Shown here: piece by piece, positions 1-6,292 of the stretch
Position numbering within the stretch: the first letter of the stretch is position 1
Layout: each line of letters begins with the position of its first letter
Source of the DNA: Phycisphaerales bacterium
GTDB lineage: Bacteria; Planctomycetota; Phycisphaerae; Phycisphaerales; SM1A02
Reading direction: 5' to 3'
Assembly (NCBI GenBank): GCA_030748805.1
Contig: JASMLG010000110.1
Span: forward strand, 1-9,331
DNA: 9,331 nt
The notes under the pieces: generated by a model
What the model was told of the DNA's origin: nothing
Database searches by the model: none
What the model saw: only the letters and a program-made list of their open reading frames with translations
Program-made: the position numbers and the translations under genes

Positions 1-533
1 CCAACATTAATTGAACTTAACAAGACACCATTGTTAACAAGATGTTGTTCTCGATTAGCAACAATTATTTCAAGAATGATTTCATCGCTTGGAAGTACTG
101 GTGTCCAGAGTTCGCCGTGTGGTTTGTTGTCGTCTGACGTAAATGTCCTCAAGACAAACTCGCCGTCGGTTGTGCCCAATGTCATTTCTGCTGAACGTGG
201 AAGTTGCCAATGTTCAAAGCCCAAGTTCAAGGAGATTGCATTCTCAGAACCAATACGCAAACTCCAACGCATCGTGTTTCTATCAATTCGTTCCCAAATG
301 CCATCGGTAGCGGGGGAGATCCGTACTTCATGAGGGATTGCAAACCGAGGTGCTTCATCTTTGCGTGAACGTTGCGCGTCTTCTGCAAACACTTTCGCCC
401 AATCTAGTTCTGGAATTTCAATCTCTGGAATGGAATCTAGAGGCAACCCGTTATTGTTTGAAAAATCACTAAAGGTTGTAGTGCTGAAGAGAATTGCAGC
501 GCAAGCCGCAACGATAGTTGTGAGTTTTGACAT
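1..533 (-). CDS. Secreted trypsin-like serine protease, pro-region only (partial, 3' end outside window)
   Basis: The reading frame starts at ATG 533-531 and is open for 177 codons to the window edge. The start is preceded by AAGGA at 8 bases spacing. Residues 1-22 form a signal peptide: SKLT, a hydrophobic stretch (TIVAACAAILF), then a likely cut near TFS-D. Residues 78-160 follow a pattern I recall from the pro-region of lysyl-endopeptidase / Achromobacter-protease-I-like enzymes: GIWERI, RWSLRI, ISLNLGF, LPRSAEM, then TSDDNKPHGELWTPVLPSDE. In those proteins this region precedes a trypsin-fold catalytic domain with a His-Asp-Ser triad. That domain would lie outside the window, so protease activity is inferred and not seen. 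It could instead be a non-catalytic secreted protein using the same N-terminal domain. It follows the lipase-like gene on the same strand but has its own promoter-like sequence. No Ca-loop module is visible because the C-terminus is missing. Confidence 0.7.
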   Translation of the reverse strand, partial: MSKLTTIVAACAAILFSTTTFSDFSNNNGLPLDSIPEIEIPELDWAKVFAEDAQRSRKDEAPRFAIPHEVRISPATDGIWERIDRNTMRWSLRIGSENAISLNLGFEHWQLPRSAEMTLGTTDGEFVLRTFTSDDNKPHGELWTPVLPSDEIILEIIVANREQHLVNNGVLLSSINV

Positions 534-579
534 TTCTTTAATCCTTCTCCTCGCTGGCACAGCGCCAACGATTAGAGCA

Positions 580-608
580 ACTGTAGCACCTAAAAGTGTC
601 TATTACAA
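580..608 (-). promoter_or_regulatory. Candidate sigma-70 promoter for the protease-like gene
   Basis: Reading the minus strand, TTGTAA (608-603) and TACAGT (585-580) are separated by exactly 17 bases. Each matches the consensus hexamer at 4 of 6 positions. Transcription would start near 573 and give a leader of about 40 bases. The leader contains a six-pair hairpin (GTTGGC/GCCAGC, 553-569) just before the ribosome binding site. The spacing is good but the hexamers are only moderate. Confidence 0.4.
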
Positions 609-633
609 TGAAAAAAGCGGGAAATGCGTAAAA

Positions 634-2211
634 TTAACTCCAGTTTCCAATAATGATAAGCAGATCAGTCACGTCAACAGTACCACTATTGTCTAAATCC
701 TCTGAACAACCAGCACATGGTCCCCAAGCAGAGATAAGAGACAATACATCAGTTACATCAACAATGCCATCTCCGTTGACATCACCGATAATTGCATCAT
801 CAAGAACATCAAAAGGATAATCAATCACTTGAACTTGCACTGTTCCATTGAAGTTAGACGTACTAAACTCTTGGGTTGTTGTACCAGCAGTTGTGACCGA
901 AATTGCAAGAAAAGTTGAACCAAGATCGTTACCGCCATCATCAAGGGGTTCAAAGACCCCATACTTTTCGTTCCAATCAATTTCAAAACACCCTAGATTA
1001 ATATCCAAGGAAGTTTCACTATCAGAAACGAACTCATCATAAATTATATGATTTAATGTTTGTTCCTCACCATGTTCATTAAATTCATAAATAGGAGATG
1101 ATGCTCCTTCAACTCCACGAGTACAAATCGGGTCAACAATTCCCCATTGAGATTGGCCTAGCGGCGAGTAAACATCGCTTTCAATTACTACTTCTGCGGG
1201 CATCCAATCCCACCAAAAATCATCTGGTTCTTCTGGATTAGTAACTTGAAGTCGAGTTACCGTTGCAAGGACTCTACGTTTTTGAGTAAGAAAGTTTGCA
1301 ATCTGTAACATTGCTGGATCATATTCTTTCAGTTCATAATGATTAACATGCATCCAACTGTGAGTAGTTGACAAATTGTAAAACTTAGATTGTGCTGACA
1401 TTGAATCAAAATATCCATCGTCAACTGTTACAACACCATCATTCGCATGAAAATCGCCTTCGAGTAACATTATGTCCGTCAATATGCCATCAGCTGCTGT
1501 ATCGCGCGATGACATTTCCATTCCGATTAAAATTTCACCAAACAATGGATTGTCTGCTTCTCTTCTTGGGGAATGTAAGTTTGCTTCGACCCATTCGTAC
1601 TGCATCTGTTCTATGTCAATTGTCGGAATTCCAAAGTCATCCCAAAGGTCTTGAATAAACTCATTACTCGCAGCCCAATTTCCACAAAGTACACCCTCAA
1701 GAGAGAGCCACCTTGCAACCTTGCCATCTGTAACAATAGAGTCGCTATCTTTTTCAATCATCCATCTAGCAACAAAGGAGCCCAAACTCGCACCAACTAT
1801 GTTTACTTGAGAAGCGTCGCTACGATCCATAATGTGCTGGGCATACTTAGCGATAATAAGGGCGTACCTTGGAATACCTCCGCCGTATTGTTTTGTCACT
1901 GAGTTTAGTTCAGCAATGTCTTGCGCGGAATAATAACTTGGTGGTGTGTCCCCGTAGTAAGTTGTTGTTGCAACGACATTGATTGGAAGTGTCGCACTTC
2001 CATCACTCACTGGAAGTCCTGCGAAACCACCGACCTGCAATAAGAGCTCTTCATCTAAAACATCCTCACCAAACACACCTTCTTGGCTTGCACCATCAGG
2101 ATCAAACCCGTGAATAACAATAGTCGCAGTAGTATTTGGATTGTGAGTTGATATATTCCCTTCAGCAAAGGAAGCAGCACTAACTATTAAAACAATAAGT
2201 GAACGTAACAT
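634..2211 (-). CDS. Secreted alpha/beta-hydrolase (lipase-like) with C-terminal dockerin-like Ca-loop module
   Basis: This is a 525-residue protein. ATG 2211-2209 is chosen because AAGGAG lies 6 bases upstream and a signal peptide begins there (MLRSLIVLIVSAASFA, cut near A16). An in-frame ATG 12 codons earlier has no ribosome site and would put charged residues before the signal. Alpha/beta-hydrolase marks are IVIHGF at 31-36 (oxyanion HG), GASLG at 140-144 with nucleophile Ser142, and NDGVV at 257-261 with likely acid Asp258. The catalytic histidine is probably one of H284, H288 or H291. The fold suggests ester or lipid hydrolysis outside the cytoplasm; the substrate is unknown. Residues 476-525 hold two Ca-loops (D477-x-N-x-D-G...D488 and D505-x-D-x-S-G...D516), with a C499/C502 pair between them. 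The gene starts 10 bases after the BNR-repeat gene and is probably translated from the same message. The hydrolase class is fairly firm; the specific family is not. Confidence 0.8.
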   Translation of the reverse strand: MLRSLIVLIVSAASFAEGNISTHNPNTTATIVIHGFDPDGASQEGVFGEDVLDEELLLQVGGFAGLPVSDGSATLPINVVATTTYYGDTPPSYYSAQDIAELNSVTKQYGGGIPRYALIIAKYAQHIMDRSDASQVNIVGASLGSFVARWMIEKDSDSIVTDGKVARWLSLEGVLCGNWAASNEFIQDLWDDFGIPTIDIEQMQYEWVEANLHSPRREADNPLFGEILIGMEMSSRDTAADGILTDIMLLEGDFHANDGVVTVDDGYFDSMSAQSKFYNLSTTHSWMHVNHYELKEYDPAMLQIANFLTQKRRVLATVTRLQVTNPEEPDDFWWDWMPAEVVIESDVYSPLGQSQWGIVDPICTRGVEGASSPIYEFNEHGEEQTLNHIIYDEFVSDSETSLDINLGCFEIDWNEKYGVFEPLDDGGNDLGSTFLAISVTTAGTTTQEFSTSNFNGTVQVQVIDYPFDVLDDAIIGDVNGDGIVDVTDVLSLISAWGPCAGCSEDLDNSGTVDVTDLLIIIGNWS

Positions 2212-2217
2212 TAGAAA

Positions 2218-2224
2218 CTCCTTA
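2218..2224 (-). promoter_or_regulatory. Ribosome binding site fused to the upstream stop codon
   Basis: On the minus strand the stop TAA (2224-2222) of the BNR-repeat gene overlaps AAGGAG (2223-2218), giving TAAGGAG. After 6 bases comes the ATG of the lipase-like gene. This fixes the hydrolase start and suggests that ribosomes finishing the first gene help start the second. Confidence 0.75.
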
Positions 2225-3556
2225 TTGGCAAGGTCCCCAGAGACCAATTAGTGAGAGCAAATCAGAAGTGTTAACTTCTCCATCTGAATTAACATCTTCT
2301 GGGCAACCATTACAAGAGCCCCAAGCACCAATGATTGCCAGTAAGTCGGTTGTGCCAATAACACCATCACCATCTATATCTTCAGGTGGACATTCGGACA
2401 CCTCATCATTTGTATATAAAGCTACTGTTGACATCTGCATATTATTTGCACCAACTGCCCAAGCAATGCTACTATCATAAAACTCAACATCGAGTGGACC
2501 AGTATTCAAACCGGGCTTATCAAGTAGCCACGTTTGCCCACCATCTATCGTATGCAAACAAAACATCTCAACATCGCCAAGACCGTTTGGTCCAAAGCCA
2601 ACAGCATAGCCCTCGTGAGCATTCATAAAATCGATGGATATAAGTGAATACTCACCAGCAGGTGTTGATTGAAACTCCCAAGTTGCCCATCCATCCGTTG
2701 TGTGCATCAGGTAGGGGACGTAAAACCCTCCACTACCAACTGCCCAGCCCTCGTTGTCGTTGAGCATAAAGATATTGTTGAGATAAAACTCTCCCGTATG
2801 CCAAAAGAGTTGCGTCCACGATTGCCCACCATCAGTTGTCTTTGCAATCGCTGCTTGGTACTGGTTACCACGATTTCGATCTCGGAAATTCTTTGGAAGT
2901 GTGCCTAGAGTTGGTCCATGTTCAAACAATCGGTAGCCACCTGAACGTACACCCTCATCTGGGAAATCACCACCAGTCATCCAACCACGATTGTTATCTA
3001 AAAAGAAACAGTACCGAGCCCAAGTGTTCAAACCCCATTCGTGCGTTTGCCATGAATTACCGCCATCATTACTTAATGTCATCCCCGTTTTATCCGCACT
3101 CCAAAGATCTGGTTTCCAAGTGCTTGCTATTTTAATGTGTTGCGAATCGACGACGTCAATACTGTTTGAAGACCATAACTCGGCAGGCATCGTGACCATC
3201 TGCCATGTCTCACCGCCATCAGTAGTTTTCATCATACCATCGTCAAAAAGGAATTGAACACCAACTACAAAGAGCATATCTTTGTCAACTGAATCACAGC
3301 CAAGGTACATCAAGCCACTTATGCCGTTGGTAATCGTAGACCAATTTGTTCCGCCATCCGATGTCCTATGTACAGAAACACCAACTCCATTAATAGCACC
3401 AACCGACCAACCGTTTTGCGTGTCAGGAAAGGAGACACCGGCTAGATAAGTAGCCATACCATATTCTTGCTCTACCCACTCACCATAGTCCTCAGAGGTC
3501 GCAGCCGTTGCAAAAAAAAGACCCGTGACTACGATGATTGAAGGTGTACACCGCAT
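2222..3556 (-). CDS. Secreted BNR/Ycf48-like beta-propeller protein with C-terminal Ca-loop module
   Basis: This is a 444-residue protein. ATG 3556-3554 follows AGAGGAG at 7 bases spacing. Residues 1-20 look like a signal peptide (SIIVVTGLFFATAAT). Six Asp-box/BNR-type motifs are visible: SDGGTNW 66-72, TDGGETW 112-118, NDGGNSW 163-169, TDGGQSW 241-247, the degenerate TDGWATW 287-293, and IDGGQTW 337-343. They alternate with GWxVG-type strands (GWSVG 49, GWMTGG 191, GWAVG 270, GYAVG 316, AWAVG 365), as in Ycf48/sortilin-like propellers. Such folds usually bind protein or glycan. I see no enzyme signature, so a binding or scaffold role outside the cytoplasm is an inference. Residues 389-444 form the Ca-loop module with four cysteines (C389, C415, C418, C443), the fullest set of the three modules here. 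It is the first gene of a coupled pair with the lipase-like gene and sits next to divergent promoter-like sequences. Confidence 0.8.
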   Translation of the reverse strand: MRCTPSIIVVTGLFFATAATSEDYGEWVEQEYGMATYLAGVSFPDTQNGWSVGAINGVGVSVHRTSDGGTNWSTITNGISGLMYLGCDSVDKDMLFVVGVQFLFDDGMMKTTDGGETWQMVTMPAELWSSNSIDVVDSQHIKIASTWKPDLWSADKTGMTLSNDGGNSWQTHEWGLNTWARYCFFLDNNRGWMTGGDFPDEGVRSGGYRLFEHGPTLGTLPKNFRDRNRGNQYQAAIAKTTDGGQSWTQLFWHTGEFYLNNIFMLNDNEGWAVGSGGFYVPYLMHTTDGWATWEFQSTPAGEYSLISIDFMNAHEGYAVGFGPNGLGDVEMFCLHTIDGGQTWLLDKPGLNTGPLDVEFYDSSIAWAVGANNMQMSTVALYTNDEVSECPPEDIDGDGVIGTTDLLAIIGAWGSCNGCPEDVNSDGEVNTSDLLSLIGLWGPCQ

Positions 3557-3590
3557 AGTAATCTCCTCTCTTGGTGTGATTCTTAGTTAC

Positions 3591-3620
3591 ACCCTAACCC
3601 AAATCATACATCTTTGTCAA
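3591..3620 (-). promoter_or_regulatory. Candidate promoter for the BNR-repeat/lipase gene pair
   Basis: On the minus strand a perfect TTGACA lies at 3620-3615. TAGGGT (3596-3591) follows after 18 bases and keeps the TA...T frame of a -10 box. Transcription would start near 3584, about 28 bases before the ATG. The -10 is weak (3 of 6 consensus positions). Confidence 0.35.
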
Positions 3621-3621
3621 A

Positions 3622-3627
3622 TATAAT
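3622..3627 (+). promoter_or_regulatory. Candidate -10 box for the tRNA gene
   Basis: A perfect TATAAT lies on the plus strand 21 bases before the first base of the tRNA, which would give a leader of about 15 bases. No convincing -35 is visible 17 bases upstream. It sits next to the minus-strand TTGACA at 3615-3620, so the two transcription units would share a compact divergent control region. Confidence 0.4.
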
Positions 3628-3648
3628 GTTAAAATACCCTATCTCTTA

Positions 3649-3721
3649 GCGGGTGTAGCTCAATTGGTAGAGCGTCAGCCTTCCAAGCTGAATGTCGAGG
3701 GTTCGAACCCCTTCACCCGCT
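3649..3721 (+). tRNA. tRNA-Gly (anticodon TCC)
   Basis: A full 73-base cloverleaf can be drawn. The acceptor stem GCGGGTG/CACCCGC is perfectly paired. The D-arm is GCTC/GAGC with loop AATTGGTA. The anticodon stem TCAGC/GCTGA carries loop CTTCCAA, so the anticodon is TCC, reading GGA and possibly other glycine codons. The variable loop has 5 bases. The T-arm GAGGG/CCCTT (one G-U pair) has loop TTCGAAC. The discriminator base is T3721, as usual for bacterial glycine tRNA. CCA is not encoded (TTCGC follows), so it must be added by the nucleotidyltransferase. This is the only plus-strand gene in the window. Confidence 0.97.
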
Positions 3722-3727
3722 TCGCTA

Positions 3728-3759
3728 TCGAGCCATGAAAGAAACCTTTCATGGCTCGA
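3728..3759. repeat. Perfect 14-bp inverted repeat (hairpin 1) just after the tRNA
   Basis: TCGAGCCATGAAAG (3728-3741) and CTTTCATGGCTCGA (3746-3759) are perfect reverse complements around a 4-base AAAC loop. It begins 6 bases after the tRNA end. It is flanked on both sides by GCTTCGC (3719-3725 and 3763-3769). No T tract follows on either strand, so it is not a textbook intrinsic terminator. It could be an RNA-processing or transcript-stabilising structure, or part of a dispersed palindromic element. Confidence 0.85.
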
Positions 3760-3792
3760 GTTGCTTCGCGGGTGTCAAAACGTCCTTGCAGC

Positions 3793-3842
3793 GGGGACAT
3801 GCAGTAGTTTTTACGGCAAACCGTAAAAACTTGCGTGTCCCC
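3793..3842. repeat. Long 22-pair inverted repeat (hairpin 2) between tRNA-Gly and the beta-helix gene
   Basis: The outer stem GGGGACATGCA (3793-3803) pairs with TGCGTGTCCCC (3832-3842), counting one U-G pair in the plus-strand RNA. A 2-base bulge (GT, 3804-3805) separates it from the perfect inner stem AGTTTTTACGG (3806-3816) / CCGTAAAAACT (3821-3831). The loop is CAAA. The structure would be very stable. It stands between convergent transcripts and could block read-through of either, although neither side has a clear T tract. Confidence 0.85.
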
Positions 3843-3872
3843 TTAGCGTGCGTTAGTTGTGATTGCCAAACA

Positions 3873-3892
3873 AACTTTCCCGCGGGATAGTT
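3873..3892. repeat. 20-base near-perfect palindrome
   Basis: A GC-rich core TCCCGCGGGA (3878-3887) is extended by AACT and AGTT arms, with a single T-T mismatch (3877/3888). It lies 18 bases past the stop of the thioredoxin/beta-helix gene. A two-fold symmetric protein site or part of the neighbouring hairpin element are both possible. A hairpin role is less likely because there is no loop. Confidence 0.5.
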
Positions 3893-3909
3893 AATTCTTG
3901 GGTAGGTTA

Positions 3910-5301
3910 CTACGTGCAAGGTCCCCAACTGCCAACGACTTCAAGAAGATCAACTACATCAACAACCCCATCACTATTGATATCTGCTGAAGGGTCAGAA
4001 CCACCCCAAGCATCTATGATAAGTAGGAGATCCGTTACGTTTACACTTCCGTCACCGCTGACATCTGCAGGGCATGAACTATTGCCACATCCGTCATCAA
4101 ATGTGTTTCCGCCTGCATCAACCCAGTCACCATAAAAATCATTCGGCGAATTGTTACAGAAGTGAGAATCTGAAACCTCTGGACCAGTAGTGCCATTTTG
4201 TAAGTGATACACTCCACCACCAATTTGAGCGACGTTATCCCTGATGATGCAATTTGTAATAATTGGAGAGCCATCAGTTAAAATGCCACCGCCAATTGGA
4301 TTATTACCATTTTGTATAGTAAAACCATCAAGAACAGTATTCTGGCTTGGCTCACCGTACATCCAAACTACTGAACCACTAGCGCTTCCATCAATCACTG
4401 TAAGCTCAGGACCACTGGTGCTCGTTATAGAGATACCTCGTCCACCGTAATTAATGTTTTCTGCATAGGTGCCTGGCATTACTAGAATAGAATCGCCTGT
4501 ACCACAAGCTTCGATTGCTTCGCCAATTGTTGCGTAATCACCCTTAGCTCCGACGACAAACTCATCTATCTGGCAATCTCCACTGTTGTGGTAATGTTTT
4601 TCCGCTTGATAGACTTCAGCCGGTCCAGATGAATTCGTTGCTTGAGCCCATGCGATGTAATGTACATCTCCTAAATTATTTTGGCTTGAACTATCAAGAT
4701 CAAAAGTAAATGAAACTTCTTGAGTGCCACCAGCAGTCAAAGTAATTGTTTGCTCGTCTGCTTGCTTAAAACAACCGTAATTATACGATGGAGTAGAAGG
4801 GTAGTTCCGCAATACTTGTGCACAGTGCACCTTCATCGTTTTGTTTGCTCCACCATTTTCAATTCCAACTATAGCTGAAACTGAGTAGGTATCAGTATCG
4901 ACAGGGGAGCCACACATCTCAATAGTGACATCAGTAGCGGTTGCAATTCGTTGCAAGTACTTTGTTCGAAGTTGCGTATAATTACCAGAGGGGCTTCCGT
5001 AAGAACCAACTTGGCTGATTACTCCATCCATCCAAACCGTTGGAAAACCTGGGACACTGTAAAAAACCTGCCGTAAATCACCCCAACTAGTTGAATATGA
5101 ATCCGATCCATGTATCTGCATAGAAAAACATGAATCAGGAAATTCATCCATGAGCATGATAAGACCGTTGGCTACATCAGGGCAATAGGTACACCACGTT
5201 GCTGTAAAATTTTCACAGATAACTTTTCTTGGTGCAGCTTCTACACTTAGGAAAGGTGTTGAAAGACAAATTAGTGATGTAATTATTGGTAATTTTTTCA
5301 T
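3910..5301 (-). CDS. Secreted thioredoxin-like / right-handed beta-helix fusion protein with C-terminal Ca-loop module
   Basis: This is a 463-residue protein. Residues 1-22 form a signal peptide (MKKLPIITSLICLSTPFLSVEA). A thioredoxin-like domain follows: ENFTATWCTYCP with active-site pair C37/C40, then GFPTVWMDG at 85-93, whose P87 fits the cis-proline loop. This resembles secreted Omp28-type thioredoxin-fold proteins. About 130-240 looks like a beta-rich linker domain with extra cysteines. About 245-390 has right-handed beta-helix character: DYATIGEAIEAC, GDSILVMPGTY, LDGFTIQNG, GGGI, ITNCIIRDN, GGGVY. Residues 410-463 carry two Ca-loops with a cysteine at each end (C410, C462). Redox or disulfide activity is plausible from CxxC plus cis-Pro; a surface role is inferred. 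The gene lies 24 bases after the pseudopilin gene, with only a weak purine-rich ribosome site (AGAGAG). It ends with tandem stops TAG-TAA. Confidence 0.8.
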   Translation of the reverse strand: MKKLPIITSLICLSTPFLSVEAAPRKVICENFTATWCTYCPDVANGLIMLMDEFPDSCFSMQIHGSDSYSTSWGDLRQVFYSVPGFPTVWMDGVISQVGSYGSPSGNYTQLRTKYLQRIATATDVTIEMCGSPVDTDTYSVSAIVGIENGGANKTMKVHCAQVLRNYPSTPSYNYGCFKQADEQTITLTAGGTQEVSFTFDLDSSSQNNLGDVHYIAWAQATNSSGPAEVYQAEKHYHNSGDCQIDEFVVGAKGDYATIGEAIEACGTGDSILVMPGTYAENINYGGRGISITSTSGPELTVIDGSASGSVVWMYGEPSQNTVLDGFTIQNGNNPIGGGILTDGSPIITNCIIRDNVAQIGGGVYHLQNGTTGPEVSDSHFCNNSPNDFYGDWVDAGGNTFDDGCGNSSCPADVSGDGSVNVTDLLLIIDAWGGSDPSADINSDGVVDVVDLLEVVGSWGPCT

Positions 5302-5325
5302 AATACTGCTACTTTCTCTCTTCGT

Positions 5326-6213
5326 TTATTCTGGATCATCCCACTCTAATTCAGGCATCAATTGGTATGGAAACATGTCACCGGCTTCAGTGAGTTCGCT
5401 TACCAACACTAACCAAGTGTCACCACCCCAAAAATTGCATACACCTGTAACACAATCGATATTAAATAGGTTGTCCGAAACGTGACCCTCAGAAGTCCTA
5501 TACACACTCATACTAGGCTGGAATGTTTCTTCGTAGGTCATGTGGTTGTCCTGCCAACAAACGTTGCCAACCCAAGTTCTTCCGCTACCATGTATATCAT
5601 ATGTAACAGAATAGTCGGGATACTGTCCAAATCTCGTACCGCGATTACTTAAGATTGCAAACTCAGAAGATCCTGTGCTCGCCCATTCTTTCTCTTTTCG
5701 TGAGCCGATTAATGGTATCGATGAATAAGAAACGTGACAACCATCACCTCCATCATCCAAATCAACATTCAATTCTTCGTCCCAGTATGTATCTTCACTC
5801 GGATTACGGGCGGTGTAATCATAATGCTCCATAGCGAAGACATTGCCACTAGGTTCATTTTCGCTTAACAAACGATCAGCGTTGTATAGATTCTCCATGA
5901 CTGCAAGCGAATGAACGTTGTCGGATGTGTTTGCAAGCCGATCTTCAGCTCCTCTTCCTCGCACCTCTTGACCATTATCTAGAGCCAACCTATTAACGTA
6001 GCCAGGAGTTGGGTAGCGCCCCTGATGACCAGTAGCCCACGTAAGCCAACCGGAGTGAATCGACCTAATCCGAGCAGAATCTTTGACAAGCATTGCTTCC
6101 TTACGAGCTCGTCCAAGCGCTGGCATCAGAATGCTCAACAGAAGAGCGATAATCGACATTACAACAAGCAACTCTATAAGTGTAAATGCGAATACTGGTC
6201 TTTTATTCTTCAA
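5326..6213 (-). CDS. Type II secretion / type IV prepilin-like protein (pseudopilin)
   Basis: The N-terminus is a class III prepilin signal, KNKRPVFA then FTLIELLVVMSIIALLLSIL. Prepilin peptidase would cut between A9 and F10, leaving N-methyl-Phe, with Glu at mature position +5. The residue before the cut is Ala instead of Gly, a form I recall as common in planctomycete AFTLIELLVV proteins. I choose TTG 6213-6211 because AGGAG lies 10 bases upstream and this yields a standard short leader (295 residues). An ATG at 6264 would add 17 residues, has no ribosome site, and falls inside the candidate -35 box. The roughly 250-residue globular part includes GNVCWQDNH (216-224), like the NVxFxDGH motif of planctomycete pseudopilins. 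It is probably membrane-inserted and assembled into a pseudopilus or used as an envelope protein. It is followed 24 bases later by the thioredoxin/beta-helix gene, likely in one transcript. Confidence 0.8.
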   Translation of the reverse strand: MKNKRPVFAFTLIELLVVMSIIALLLSILMPALGRARKEAMLVKDSARIRSIHSGWLTWATGHQGRYPTPGYVNRLALDNGQEVRGRGAEDRLANTSDNVHSLAVMENLYNADRLLSENEPSGNVFAMEHYDYTARNPSEDTYWDEELNVDLDDGGDGCHVSYSSIPLIGSRKEKEWASTGSSEFAILSNRGTRFGQYPDYSVTYDIHGSGRTWVGNVCWQDNHMTYEETFQPSMSVYRTSEGHVSDNLFNIDCVTGVCNFWGGDTWLVLVSELTEAGDMFPYQLMPELEWDDPE

Positions 6214-6235
6214 TGTTAAAAGTCTCCTAGTTAAT

Positions 6236-6264
6236 ACTATATAAGGTATTTGTGAGAAATCCAA
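6236..6264 (-). promoter_or_regulatory. Candidate promoter for the pseudopilin gene
   Basis: On the minus strand TATAGT (6241-6236, 5 of 6 consensus) lies 17 bases after TTGGAT (6264-6259, 3 of 6). Initiation near 6229 would put the start point right at the AGGAG ribosome site (6228-6224), 16 bases before the TTG. The upstream ATG at 6264 would then be untranscribed from this promoter, which supports the TTG start. Confidence 0.45.
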
Positions 6265-6292
6265 ATTAAGATTTACCCAACTTAGAAGAAAA

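Noticed and set aside
611..648. Intrinsic terminator after the lipase-like gene (T6 run at 616-611)
   Set aside because: The only stem before the T run is GGAAA/TTTCC with a 19-base loop, too weak to call.
31..696. Plus-strand open frames over the protease-like gene and the lipase-gene end
   Set aside because: They are antisense to genes with signal peptides and recognisable domains; they show no ribosome sites or domain-like features. The same applies to the other plus-strand frames across the window.
2212..2247. Upstream ATG (2247) for the lipase-like gene
   Set aside because: It would start inside the BNR-repeat gene, lacks a ribosome site, and adds charged residues ahead of the signal peptide. 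ATG 2211 has AAGGAG at 6 bases.
3644..3752. Short minus-strand frame across the tRNA (MKGFFHGS..., then KGFEPST-type peptide)
   Set aside because: This is the familiar false peptide obtained by translating a tRNA gene backwards; the KGFEPS part is just the T-arm.
3735..3890. A 51-codon plus-strand frame (MKETFHGSSCFAG...) running through both hairpins
   Set aside because: No ribosome site, the start codon lies inside the stem of hairpin 1, and the sequence is explained by the inverted repeats. It stays a weak possibility only.
3722..3909. Integron attC site or CRISPR-like repeat
   Set aside because: No pair of RYYYAAC/GTTRRRY boxes flanks the palindromes, no integrase is in the window, and there are no regularly spaced direct repeats.
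4041..4274. 77-codon minus-strand frame inside the thioredoxin/beta-helix gene
   Set aside because: It lies wholly within the larger gene in another frame, and its sequence shows no domain pattern.
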